Shown here piece after piece: positions 16,367-24,724 of a stretch of DNA of 64,000 nucleotides. The stretch is from Brevibacillus brevis. GTDB taxonomy: Bacteria > Bacillota > Bacilli > Brevibacillales > Brevibacillaceae. Numbering within the stretch: position 1 is the stretch's first letter; every line of letters begins with the position of its first letter. A program made the position numbers and the translations under genes. The stretch spans positions 4,515,501 to 4,579,500 of the forward strand of contig NZ_CP134050.1 in NCBI RefSeq assembly GCF_031583145.1, written 5' to 3'. Under the pieces are notes generated by a model. It was not told where the DNA came from and did not search any database. It worked only from the letters and a program-made list of their open reading frames with translations.

Positions 16367-16801
16367 TCACATCTCCTCTTTCATCGTCGAGAGGACGATC
16401 ATCGTGTTGGTCTTGGCCACGCCCTCGATCTGCTTGATGGTCTGCGAGATCAGCTGTTCCAGCTCTCTGGTGCCGGGGAGCGCCACTTTCAGCAGGTAGT
16501 CGTACGATCCTGCCATGTGGTGGCATTCCAGCACGCTGTCGGTCGCGAGAATCCTTTCGCGAAAGCCAACGATATGTTCCGGCCGTTCCAACTCCACCAT
16601 GATAAAGGCGAGCAAATGCAGTCCGGTCTGCTCCCGATTGAGCCGAACCGTAAAGCGCTCGATCATCCCCGAATCCTCCAGCTTGCGGATCCGTTCCGCG
16701 ACAGCCGGCACCGACAAGTGCACCCGCTTGCTGATTTCCGAGCTGGTCATTCTCCCGTTTTGCTTCAGCAGCCGCAAAATTTCTTCGTCCACCCGGTCCA
16801 T
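16367..16801 (-). CDS. Lrp/AsnC-family transcriptional regulator
   Basis: DNA-binding regulator of 144 residues. The N-terminal HTH reads NGRMTSSEISKRVHLSVPAVAERIRKLEDSGMI. The C-terminal RAM (ligand-binding) domain follows, with GSYDYLLKVALPGTRELEQLI. The ATG at 16801 has AGGAGGG eight bases upstream. It is the first gene of a two-gene unit with the LysE exporter. A 13-bp palindrome lies about 70 bases upstream of the start and is a probable autoregulatory operator. Confidence 0.92.
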   Translation of the reverse strand: MDRVDEEILRLLKQNGRMTSSEISKRVHLSVPAVAERIRKLEDSGMIERFTVRLNREQTGLHLLAFIMVELERPEHIVGFRERILATDSVLECHHMAGSYDYLLKVALPGTRELEQLISQTIKQIEGVAKTNTMIVLSTMKEEM

Positions 16802-16871
16802 CCGCTTCCCTCCTTTTCTTTCCATTATACGGAAGCGTAAAGTATTTAGGGAAATTCTACCGAGCAACCGT

Positions 16872-16908
16872 AAAAATATAAGAAATTTGCTGCACTTCTT
16901 ATATTTTT
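16872..16908. promoter_or_regulatory. Palindromic AT-rich operator upstream of lrp-lysE
   Basis: AAAAATATAAGAA (16872-16884) and TTCTTATATTTTT (16896-16908) are perfect inverted repeats with an 11-base spacer. The site lies 71 bases before the Lrp-type start. Lrp/AsnC proteins often bind such AT-rich palindromes. A terminator function is unlikely, since the stem is almost pure A/T. Confidence 0.5.
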
Positions 16909-16963
16909 TATGTAACCCTCCCGCTACTGCCCGCTCCTCCTAAACTTTTTACGCATGCAAAAA

Positions 16964-16994
16964 ACCGCCCGCATCCTCACTGGATGCGGACGGT
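16964..16994 (-). terminator. Terminator of the DEAD-box helicase gene
   Basis: ACCGcCCGCATCC pairs with GGATGCGGaCGGT around a five-base loop. On the minus strand it is followed by TTTTTTGC. It lies 24 bases past the helicase stop. Confidence 0.8.
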
Positions 16995-17017
16995 CTTCTC
17001 TTGGTGCCTGCATGAGC

Positions 17018-18499
17018 CTAGCCTCTCGATTTGCCCTTTCCCGCAGACGGACGGGACGGCCTTCCTCCCTGACCCTTGCCAGGTTTGCCTGCTCCGCCTT
17101 GGCCTGCTTTGTTGGCCGGATTTGCCTTGCCGGTTTTGCGGGCGGCGATCGCCTCGGCGCGCTGGCGGTTTTTCTCGTATTTCGTCTGCAATTCATCCAG
17201 CTCGCGGGCCAGCTTCTTTTTGTAGCCTGGTTTGACCTTCGTCTTTTTCTTCAAGGCTTCACGGACAGGAGCGAACTCTTTGTCTTTTTCTTTCTTTTGT
17301 TCTTTCTGCTGCTGTTCGCGCAGTTGGATGAAGTGGGCTTCCCGCTCCTCGGCGCGCTGGCGGCGGCCTGCGTCCAGATGGCGGCCGGCTTGCAAAATCC
17401 GTTCCTCGATGGAAGCCTTGGTCGCCTTGGCGAAACGTCCCATCAGGTTCTTTTGGCGCGGGGAGATGAGCGAAATCGCCTTCCCTGTCTGCCCTGCTCG
17501 TCCCGTCCGTCCGACGCGGTGAATGTAGCTCTCCACGTCATTCGGCAGGTCGTAGTTGATCACGTGCGTCACGCCTTCTACATCCAAACCGCGGGCCGCA
17601 ATGTCCGTCGCGATCAAGTATTGGAAACGAATATCGCGGAACTGCCTCATGAGCTGTTCCCGCTTGTTTTGGGACAAATCGCCGTACAGCGCCTGGGCCG
17701 CTAAACCGTTTTCCTGCAGGCGGGCCGTCAATTGCTGGACGCGCACCTGCGTGTTGGCGAAAATGATGGTCAAAAACGGCTGCTCTTGCTCCAGCACGTC
17801 GACGAGCGCATCAGTCTTGTCGCTCTGGTTGACGACGTAATAAAACTGCTCGATGCGCTCTACCGTTTTTTGTTTTCCTTCGATCTTGATGTGCGGCGGC
17901 TGTTTCATGAAACGATGCGCCAGTTTTTTCACCAGATCCGGCATAGTCGCCGAAAACAGCAGCACTTGACGCTGCGTGGGAGTATGGACGATCACTTGCT
18001 CGACGTCCTCGAGGAAGCCCATCTCCATCATTTTGTCCGCTTCATCCAAAACCAGGGTAGAGATGCGGCCGAAGTGCAGGGATCCACGCTTCATATGGTC
18101 CAGTACGCGACCTGGGGTGCCGACTACGATATGGACGGTTTCCTTCAGCTTGCTGAGCTGCCTGTCGATATCCGTACCACCGTGCAGCGAGAGGACATTG
18201 ACATTCAGGTGCTTGCCGAGCTTCTCGACTTCCTTGGCAATTTGAATCGACAGCTCGCGGGTCGGCGTCAGGATCAGGGCTTGAATGTCCCGTTTTCCCT
18301 CTTCCAGACGCTGGAGGATCGGGAGCATGAACGCAGCGGTTTTCCCGGTCCCGGTCTGCGCTTGTCCGATCACATCCTTGCCTTCCAGAATGAGCGGAAT
18401 CGCTTCTTCCTGAATGGCGGTTGGTTCTTTATAGTACAGGTCTTGAATCCCTTGCATCAGCTCCGGTCGAAACCCAAAAGACGCAAACGATTTTGCCAT
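17018..18499 (-). CDS. DEAD-box ATP-dependent RNA helicase
   Basis: Cytoplasmic RNA helicase, 493 residues. Motifs in order: Q motif region (PTAIQEEAIP), Walker A AQTGTGKT, PTRELSIQI, TPGRVLD, DEAD, SAT, ATDIAARGLD and HRVGRTGRAG. The last ~110 residues form a low-complexity basic tail (Lys/Glu-rich, then Gly/Lys/Arg/Pro-rich), which in relatives binds RNA. ATG at 18499 is preferred to the GTG three codons upstream, since AAGGAAG lies at proper distance. The region upstream contains the tandem repeats at 18690-19590. Relatives act in cold adaptation, ribosome assembly or mRNA decay; which applies here is not visible. Confidence 0.95.
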   Translation of the reverse strand: MAKSFASFGFRPELMQGIQDLYYKEPTAIQEEAIPLILEGKDVIGQAQTGTGKTAAFMLPILQRLEEGKRDIQALILTPTRELSIQIAKEVEKLGKHLNVNVLSLHGGTDIDRQLSKLKETVHIVVGTPGRVLDHMKRGSLHFGRISTLVLDEADKMMEMGFLEDVEQVIVHTPTQRQVLLFSATMPDLVKKLAHRFMKQPPHIKIEGKQKTVERIEQFYYVVNQSDKTDALVDVLEQEQPFLTIIFANTQVRVQQLTARLQENGLAAQALYGDLSQNKREQLMRQFRDIRFQYLIATDIAARGLDVEGVTHVINYDLPNDVESYIHRVGRTGRAGQTGKAISLISPRQKNLMGRFAKATKASIEERILQAGRHLDAGRRQRAEEREAHFIQLREQQQKEQKKEKDKEFAPVREALKKKTKVKPGYKKKLARELDELQTKYEKNRQRAEAIAARKTGKANPANKAGQGGAGKPGKGQGGRPSRPSAGKGKSRG

Positions 18500-18689
18500 G
18501 GTATCCACTTCCTTTCACATCACAAGCGGCCTTCTTCGCTGTACCTCGAACTGCATGGACAGCAGGTGGCGAATATGGGCCTTTCCTCAGGCGATGTTCC
18601 GTCGCGCCTGAAATCCTATCCTACCTATACTAAAGGACTCGTTGTAAAAAAACAACTGAACTCTCCGTGTTTGTAAAAAGTCCGCGGGT

Positions 18690-19590
18690 AGAGCTTCGTT
18701 GTCCTCCCTCTGCTCGCTCGAACTTTTGTGCCGGGGGCGGAAAAACGGGAAAACGCTCCAGGTTAGTAGGGACACTGCGTAGGGGCTTCTCTGGCCGGCT
18801 CCTCTCCAAAAGGGGAACGGCGGCCAAAGTTGTCGTCTCAATGAGGCTTCTCATGGGTGGCCGCTCAGGCGTGTTCCCCTTTTTCCGCTCCGCCTGGGTC
18901 GTGTCCCTAATACCTTCGCTTTTTTCCCCTTTTTCCTGGACAGCAGGGGTGCTTGGACGAGCTTTTTCAGCTTTGTTTAAAAGCACTTTTTGCAAAATCA
19001 TGTGTAGGTATCGCTTTGTTGTCTTCTCCCTTTTCGTTCAGACCTCAGTGCCGGGGGCGGAAAAACGGGAAAACGCTCCAGGTTAGTAGGGACACTGCGT
19101 AGGGGCTTATCTGGCCGGCTCCTCTCCAAAAGGGGAACGGCGGCCAAAGTTGTCGTCTCAGAGAAGCCGCTCATGGGTGGCCGCTCAGGCGTGTTCCCCT
19201 TTTTCCTGGACAGCTGGGGTGCTTGGACGAGCTTTTTCAGCTTTGTTTTAAAGCACTTTTTGCAAAATCATGTGTAGGTATCGCTTTGTTGTCTTCTCCC
19301 TTTTCGTTCAGACCTCAGTGCCGGGGGCGGAAAAAGGCGAAAACGCTCCAGGTTGGTAGGGCCACTGCGTAGGGGCTTCTCTGGCCGGCTCCTCTCCAAA
19401 AGGGGAACGGCGGCCAAAGTTGTCGTCTCTAGGAAGCTTCTCATGGGTGGCCGCTCGGGCGTGTTCCCCTTTTTCCTGGACAGCTGTGGGTTTGTCGCGC
19501 TTTATCAGCTTTGTTTCAGGGCCTTTTTATTAAGGATTTCCAACTTTGGCTTTGTTGTCTCTTGACTCGTCTGGGCTTCTTTCCACTTCG
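18690..19590. repeat. Three tandem copies of a 270-320 bp structured repeat
   Basis: The element TGCCGGGGGCGGAAAA starts at 18729, 19049 and 19319. Each copy continues through GGTTAGTAGGG, a conserved hairpin (GGCCG...CTCCAAAAGGGG...CGGCC), and a second arm GTGTTCCCCTTTTT. AAAAGGGGAAC and GTTCCCCTTTT are exact complements, so the first hairpin and the longer one exclude each other. The sequence between the arms is the most variable part. Copy 1 holds 50 extra bases after its last T-run. A partial fourth unit follows near 19550. No copy has a consistent reading frame or ribosome site. Between the helicase start (18500) and the P450 start (19706) I see no gene. Its nature is unknown: a structured RNA, a set of tandem attenuators, or a repeated DNA site. 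Confidence 0.85.
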
Positions 19591-19705
19591 CCAGCTGGTA
19601 TTTATTGCAAGCATGAAAATCTCTTGCAAATGGAAAAGTGACTACAGGAGTCCGATTTCTGGAATACGATCGGGGTCGCTCAGAATGATACGGGGAGGAA
19701 GCAGG

Positions 19706-20929
19706 ATGGCAACGGAGCAAACGATTCTTCTGCAAGAAATATCGAATCTACGATCAAGGCAGGCGCAATGGAATCCGTACGGTTGGTACAAAGAAATGCG
19801 GGAGAACCAGCCTGTCTATTACGATGCCGAACAGGATGTCTGGAACGTGTTTTTATACGACCATGCCAAACGTGTGTTGTTTGATCATGAATACTTCTCC
19901 AACAAAAAGGAACGCAGCTTCATCCCCATTCCCAGGATCATGGACAACCGGAGCAACGTCAATTTTGTCGATCCGCCGGAGCACCGAAATCGACGGGCGC
20001 TGCTGGCCAAAGCCTTCACTCCGCGCACCTTGGAAGCGTGGGAGCCGCGTATTCAAACCATCGTGGACGAATTGCTCACAGAGATGGAAGGACACTCCAC
20101 CGTTGACATCGTAGAGAAGCTGGCCATCCCGCTCCCGGTTACGGTCATTGCGGAATTGCTCGGTGTTCCGACAAAGGATCGTGTGAAGATAAAAACCTGG
20201 TCGGACATTCTCTTTCTTCCCTATGCGAAAGAAACTTTTGAGGACACGGCTGCAAAAAAGGGGCAGGCTATGCAGGAGTTTCACGAATACCTGTATCCGA
20301 TCGTGGTGGACAAACGGAAGCATCCCGCCGATGACATCCTCTCCGATTTGACGAAAGCCGAGCTCGAGGGGGAACGATTGACGGATCAAGAAGTGGTCAT
20401 GTCCGCCATCGGGTTGCTCGGCGCGGGAAATGAAACGACCACGACCCTGATTTCCAATACGTTTTATTGCATGCTGTTTGACAAGCCGGCAGTATATCAG
20501 GAGCTGCGATCTGACCTGTTCTTGGTTCCCAAGCTGATCGAGGAAGTGCTGCGATTCCGCTTCCCTTCTACGAATGATCGCAAGGTGGTACAGGATACCA
20601 ACATTTTCGGGCCGGAAATGAAGAAAGGGCAAATGATCATGGTGTGGACGGGGGCAGCCAACCGGGATGAGACTCATTTTCCCCACGGGGAGGAATTCGA
20701 TATCCATCGCCCCGGGAATCAGCACCATCTCACATTTGGCGCGGGCCCCCATTTCTGTTTGGGCGCCCCGCTCGCTCGCATGGAAGCAAACATCGCGATG
20801 ACGTCCTTTGTGAAACGGTTTGCGGATATTCGTCCGGTGGAAGGCTTTGATGTTCTCGAGCACTTGACCGATTCGCCGATGGGGCAAACCTTGAAGAGCT
20901 TGCCTATTTGGGTCGAGCATCAGCGATAG
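19706..20929 (+). CDS. Cytochrome P450
   Basis: Soluble bacterial cytochrome P450, 407 residues, of the CYP107/CYP109-like type. The I-helix oxygen-activation motif is GAGNETTT, the K-helix is EEVLRFR (ExxR), and the heme-binding loop is FGAGPHFCLGAPLAR with the cysteine ligand. ATG at 19706 has GGGGAGGAAG upstream. No ferredoxin or reductase gene is adjacent, so it must borrow electron partners. It follows the tandem repeat array on the same strand, and the array could act on its transcript. The substrate is not predictable. Confidence 0.95.
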   Translation: MATEQTILLQEISNLRSRQAQWNPYGWYKEMRENQPVYYDAEQDVWNVFLYDHAKRVLFDHEYFSNKKERSFIPIPRIMDNRSNVNFVDPPEHRNRRALLAKAFTPRTLEAWEPRIQTIVDELLTEMEGHSTVDIVEKLAIPLPVTVIAELLGVPTKDRVKIKTWSDILFLPYAKETFEDTAAKKGQAMQEFHEYLYPIVVDKRKHPADDILSDLTKAELEGERLTDQEVVMSAIGLLGAGNETTTTLISNTFYCMLFDKPAVYQELRSDLFLVPKLIEEVLRFRFPSTNDRKVVQDTNIFGPEMKKGQMIMVWTGAANRDETHFPHGEEFDIHRPGNQHHLTFGAGPHFCLGAPLARMEANIAMTSFVKRFADIRPVEGFDVLEHLTDSPMGQTLKSLPIWVEHQR

Positions 20930-21077
20930 CGGCAATTCGTTCGGCTTGGAAAAAGCCCCTCTCTAGTTATACCAGCAAAGATGTGGCCTCGGATTTTCAC
21001 GGGGTCGCTTTTTGTTCGTCGATCATCAAGTTCTGGACAGGCCGCTGTTTTTAAATCGGCAGCTTGTTCCCATCTGA

Positions 21078-21785
21078 TCACCAATCTGTTCGTTTCCCAT
21101 CTTTGAAAAATTCTCCGTTGGGTCCATCTGGTCCAATCATCGCTAACCAAACAATAGACTCGGCGGCTTGCCTGGGGGTTTTTGGAGCTGAGGGTCCCCC
21201 CATATCTGTACGTACCCATCCCGGATCGACCGCATTTATTTTGATGTCACCAGCGATTTCTGCAGCTACCAATCGTGTCAATCCATTCAGCGCAAGCTTC
21301 GACAACTTATAAGCGCCTACTCCTGGATATGACATTTCCCTCATCGCCCCATATTCGGAGGAAACATTAACGATTCTTCCATAGCCTTGCTTTTCCATGA
21401 GAGGAAGAAAGTAACGGATCACATGGTAAGCCCCGAAGAAATTCGTTGCCATCGTTTTCTCCAATATGGATGGTTCCTGATTCATTAACGTTTCATTTCC
21501 ATCCACATACACGCCAGCATTATTGATCAATACGTCTACTCTTCCAAACCGCTCATTTACGGTAATCGACGCTTGGCGTATGCTTTTTGGATCGTCTACA
21601 TCCATCCCTACAAACGAAACGTCAAGATTTGATTCCGCAAGGGTTTGCGCAGCTCTTCGCCCCATTTCCGGATCCCGGCTTGCCAAAATCACATGAAACC
21701 CATTCAAAGCCAATTGTTTGACCAGTTCATATCCAATTCCCCGATTCCCGCCGGTGACAAGGGCAACCTTTTGATCCATCGACAT
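21078..21785 (-). CDS. Short-chain dehydrogenase/reductase
   Basis: NAD(P)-dependent oxidoreductase of the classical SDR family, 235 residues. The cofactor loop is TGGNRGIG, the structural motif is NNAG, the catalytic Ser lies in VSSEYG, and the YxxxK pair lies in AYKLSK. AGGAGG lies seven bases before the ATG at 21785. It is convergent with the P450, and behind it lie decayed genes. This is one of two SDR genes in this stretch; the other (22354-22826) is broken. The substrate is unknown; plant carbonyl-reductase-like SDRs have the same layout. Confidence 0.92.
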   Translation of the reverse strand: MSMDQKVALVTGGNRGIGYELVKQLALNGFHVILASRDPEMGRRAAQTLAESNLDVSFVGMDVDDPKSIRQASITVNERFGRVDVLINNAGVYVDGNETLMNQEPSILEKTMATNFFGAYHVIRYFLPLMEKQGYGRIVNVSSEYGAMREMSYPGVGAYKLSKLALNGLTRLVAAEIAGDIKINAVDPGWVRTDMGGPSAPKTPRQAAESIVWLAMIGPDGPNGEFFKDGKRTDW

Positions 21786-21885
21786 CTTGCAACCTCCTTT
21801 TTGGGTGATACAGAAATTTGTTTTTCAGGACGATACATATAGGTTCTGAGTAGGATCGTCACGAAACTTGGGAGCAATGATGAGC

Positions 21886-22210
21886 TTAGGACGCACTCAA
21901 ATATTGATTCATATTCGCCATGATTCCCCAGCAATATTCCCCAAATGAAAGTAAACTGACCGGTAAGGAATAACAGGATGTAAACAGCACCCTCTTGCGA
22001 TTGATCCCGGAAAACAATAGCGGCATTGTTGGTCCAGATACAGCAATTGTAAGAGCAAAAAGGCTCACCTGCCATCCCGCTTTTGCTATGCTGACGTGAT
22101 AGTGGTCAGCTAAGGAAGGCAATCACCCAATAACCCCCATTTCGATAAGTAAGATGCCAAAGACACCGATGGTTACTGTGAAAAATCAGCAAGTTATTTC
22201 GGTTCGCCAT
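21886..22210 (-). pseudogene. Decayed MFS transporter fragment
   Basis: The minus strand opens with GTAGGAG and ATG at 22210 (MANRNNLL). The frame then shifts to FTVTIGVFGILLIEMGVIG and meets an in-frame TGA at 22123-22125. It resumes as LPSLADHYHVSIAKAGWQVS and SGPTMPLLFSGINRKRVL, the first two helices of an arabinose-efflux-type MFS permease. After about 50 further codons it ends. A normal protein of this type has about 390 residues, so most of the gene is missing. One frameshift, one nonsense codon and a large 3' truncation mark it as dead. Confidence 0.75.
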
Positions 22211-22277
22211 TAAATGGATCTCCTACTTTTCGTGACGTATCATTTTGTAGTTGCGTAAAGGAGAGCTTTCGAATGAA

Positions 22278-22305
22278 AAGGCTGTCAGGTCTTCCCGACA
22301 GCCTT
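22278..22305. terminator. Terminator between decayed genes
   Basis: AAGGCTGTC (22278-22286) pairs with GACAGCCTT (22297-22305). It probably served the SDR remnant on the minus strand. Confidence 0.65.
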
Positions 22306-22353
22306 CGCCTTAGAAAATATATCGTCACTACTATTATTTTCACCTTGTAATGA

Positions 22354-22826
22354 TTACCCAAGTTGACTTGTTGGCCCAATTGTAAATTCATTCACGTTCG
22401 TATCTTCCGGCTGGTCTATTGCGAAGGCAACAATATTGGCGACTCGATCAGGTGAAATCCCATATTGTTCGTACAACGCAGTCATACCTGCCGAGACATT
22501 CTTATCCGTAATCGTCCCCTACAATTCCGTGTTGATCGCTGCCGGATAAATCGTTGCTGTTCGGATGTTCGTACCTGCTTGGGCAGATTCCATACACAAG
22601 ACTTCCATTAAATCGCGAACAGCCCACTTTGTTGCGCCATAAACCGCACCCCCTGGGTAAGCTTTAAGCCCAGCTACTGAAGAAGTCGTGATGATATGTC
22701 CGGACTTTTGCGATATGAATGTTGGCAATACTGCAGCGATACCATTCAATACGCCTTTTATATTAACGTCCACCATACTGTTCCACTCGTCCGTTTTTAA
22801 TTCGGAAAGAGGTGAATTAGGCATCA
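22354..22826 (-). pseudogene. SDR pseudogene, 5' truncated with an amber codon
   Basis: The remnant begins in the middle of an SDR (VMPNSPLSELKTDEWNSMVDVN). It keeps the catalytic region TTSSVAGLKAYPGGAVYGATK, then stops at INTEL-TAG (22519-22521). The same frame continues after the TAG for about 54 codons (GTITDKNVSAGM to FTIGPTSQLG) to a TAA. The cofactor-binding half is absent: the remnant starts about 17 bases after the stop of the hydrolase gene. Both the deletion and the nonsense codon would inactivate it. Confidence 0.8.
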
Positions 22827-22842
22827 CCAAAAGCGTCTTTCG

Positions 22843-23799
22843 CTACTTCTTCAAATTCTCGGTAAAGAATGCTTCCAACTTGTCAAACGGAATCACATCC
22901 GTCTTGTCGTACAAATCAACGTGTCCTGCATGTGGTACGATGTACAGCTCCTTTGGTTCTGCAGCCGATTCGTAAGCATCTTCACTAAAGTATCGTGAGT
23001 GAGCATGCTCGCCCACGATGAACAAAATCGGTCGCGGCGAGATCGATTTCATGTACGCAAGCAAGGGAAAGTTCATAAATGACATCGTGCTTGTCACGGT
23101 AAATTGGGTAATGGAGTTTGGGTGGTACCCACGAGGCGTAGAATAAAATTCGCCAAATTCACGACCGATGGGGTCAGTTTGATCATCAAATCCAATAGGT
23201 GCGCCTCGATCGGTCAGCGCTGGCGGATTGCCCTCAAATTCGGCGTAGCGTTGCTCGGCAACCGCATCGAGTATTCGGTTGCGATCTTCTTCGGTGAACG
23301 AGTCCTTAAAACCGTTGCGTGTCGAACGGGAAATATCGTACATGCTGACCGTAGCGATCGCTTTGATGCGCCGATCAACCTGCGCTGCACTGATTGCAAA
23401 ACTACCGCTGCCGCACAGACCGATTACACCCATTTGATTTCGGTCTACAAATGGTCGCGTACCGACATAATCAACAGCTGCGCTGAAGTCTTCTACGAAC
23501 AGGTCAGGCGAAGAAAGGTGGCGCGGCTCTCCGCTGCTGTATCCGTTGTACGATGGGTCAAATGCAAGAGCCACAAAGCCACGCTCTGCCATGTTTTGAG
23601 CATAGATACCGGAGCCCTGCTCTTTCACACCACCATAAGGCGCACCCACAATAACGGCTGCGTGTTTCTTGGACTCATCAAAATCTTTTGGCAAATAGAG
23701 ATCTGCCGCAATTGTTATCCCAAACCTGGTTTTGTATGAAACGGATTTCCTGGTTACCTTATCGCTCAACCGAAAAATATAATTATCTATTGGTGACAT
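22843..23799 (-). CDS. Alpha/beta hydrolase (YcjY/dienelactone hydrolase-like)
   Basis: Predicted hydrolase of 318 residues. The nucleophile elbow reads GLCGSGSFA, with Cys or the adjacent Ser as candidate nucleophile. VIVGAPYGGVKEQGSGIYAQ forms the oxyanion region, and HAGHVDLYD supplies the late histidine. Close relatives are annotated as alpha/beta hydrolases of unknown substrate. It is divergent from a TetR regulator, and the space between holds several TGTGTAT/ATACACA palindromes, so the regulator probably represses it. Base composition looks lower in GC than the surroundings from 21.0 to 24.5 kb, which suggests acquired DNA. Confidence 0.85.
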   Translation of the reverse strand: MSPIDNYIFRLSDKVTRKSVSYKTRFGITIAADLYLPKDFDESKKHAAVIVGAPYGGVKEQGSGIYAQNMAERGFVALAFDPSYNGYSSGEPRHLSSPDLFVEDFSAAVDYVGTRPFVDRNQMGVIGLCGSGSFAISAAQVDRRIKAIATVSMYDISRSTRNGFKDSFTEEDRNRILDAVAEQRYAEFEGNPPALTDRGAPIGFDDQTDPIGREFGEFYSTPRGYHPNSITQFTVTSTMSFMNFPLLAYMKSISPRPILFIVGEHAHSRYFSEDAYESAAEPKELYIVPHAGHVDLYDKTDVIPFDKLEAFFTENLKK

Positions 23800-23841
23800 A
23801 TTTTTACTCCTCTCAAATTGTTTTTTATAAACCCAGCTTCT

Positions 23842-23856
23842 TGTGTATAATACACA
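23842..23856. promoter_or_regulatory. Perfect 15-bp palindromic operator
   Basis: TGTGTATAATACACA is a perfect palindrome between the hydrolase and TetR genes. It contains a TATAAT, so it may overlap a -10 element. A related partial site (ACACATATGTATTA) lies at about 23872-23885. Confidence 0.7.
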
Positions 23857-23937
23857 TTAGTCTATTAAGAAACACATATGTATTATCCCAATTCAAAGCC
23901 TGGCTTACAATGACCAGATTGCTTGAATTCGTGGATT

Positions 23938-23966
23938 AATACACACGCAGCAAAAAAATGTGTATT
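23938..23966. promoter_or_regulatory. Second operator, AATACACA-N13-TGTGTATT
   Basis: The half-sites of the 23842 palindrome recur here in inverted order, with arms at 23938-23945 and 23959-23966, just upstream of the TetR gene. This suggests autoregulation. Confidence 0.55.
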
Positions 23967-23991
23967 TATTTTAAAGAAACGGGGTTTCCAA

Positions 23992-24543
23992 ATGTCAAAA
24001 GTGGATCGACGAATCATCAAAACGCAAGAAGCGATAAAAAAAGCGGTGATTGAATTGATGACTGAAAAAAACTTTGATCAAATTACGATACAAGACATCG
24101 CCGATAAAGCAGATGTAAGCCGAAAAACCATTTACCTTCATTACGTAGACAAATTCGACCTATTGGATAAGCTCATGGAAGAATCCATAAACAATCTCCG
24201 AAAAGTAAGCGAAACCGCTTGTGAAATGGAGTGGAGGCCGGCAACTCAGATCTGCTTTGAATACCTGGAAAGTCATTATTCATTTTTTTCGACGATGCTG
24301 GCCAATCAGGGAACGCCGTATTTTCGCAGTCGATTCCTGGAGTATCAAATCGAAGCGTTCAAGAATGAACTTCGCAAAACAAAAGCAAGAATGAACGAGG
24401 TCAGTGAGGAGGTGATTGTTCATTTTGTGGCATCGGCTTACGTAGGGGTAGTGGAATGGTGGATCGCAAACGGAATGCCCTATCCTCCAAATGTCATGGC
24501 AGATCAAGTGGGAACGTTGTTTGAAGTGATTTATGAATCTTGA
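23992..24543 (+). CDS. TetR/AcrR-family transcriptional regulator
   Basis: DNA-binding repressor of 183 residues. The N-terminal TetR HTH shows ITIQDIADKADVSRKTIYLHYVDKFDLL. The C-terminal half carries AYVGVVEWWIANGMPYPP, a hallmark of the TetR_C_33 type. The start ATG has only a weak GGGG upstream. It is divergent from the hydrolase, with shared palindromes between them. Its AT-richer composition matches the hydrolase and differs from the rest of the window. Confidence 0.92.
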   Translation: MSKVDRRIIKTQEAIKKAVIELMTEKNFDQITIQDIADKADVSRKTIYLHYVDKFDLLDKLMEESINNLRKVSETACEMEWRPATQICFEYLESHYSFFSTMLANQGTPYFRSRFLEYQIEAFKNELRKTKARMNEVSEEVIVHFVASAYVGVVEWWIANGMPYPPNVMADQVGTLFEVIYES

Positions 24544-24676
24544 CAGCAGTCCGCCATGCCTTTTGGCGGAGCCGCGGTACCCAAAGGGCACAAGTCTCGC
24601 TAGCTCACCGTGTTCGAAGTCTCGCTATGTTGCCCTTATACTGAATGGCAATTTTATCAATTCCTATCGGTACAAA

Positions 24677-24711
24677 AAAGCGGGCATGCCCCTTGAGGGC
24701 ACACCCGCTTT
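24677..24711. terminator. Bidirectional terminator between tetR and pepV
   Basis: AAAGCGGG (24677-24684) pairs with CCCGCTTT (24704-24711), with a smaller internal stem (GCCC/GGGC). Confidence 0.75.
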
Positions 24712-24724
24712 CCTTCCATTCCTG

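Noticed and set aside
16872..16908. The AT-rich palindrome as a terminator.
   Set aside because: The stem is almost all A/T with no GC core, and it lies upstream of the lrp gene where an operator fits better.
18667..19565. Open frames inside the tandem repeats, for example 18667-19086 and 19353-19565.
   Set aside because: They have no good ribosome site, and the first repeat spacing (320) is not a multiple of three. Conservation follows hairpins rather than codons.
18690..19590. A CRISPR array or IS remnant as an explanation for the repeats.
   Set aside because: Units of 270-320 bp with no spacers, no cas genes, no transposase and no terminal inverted repeats.
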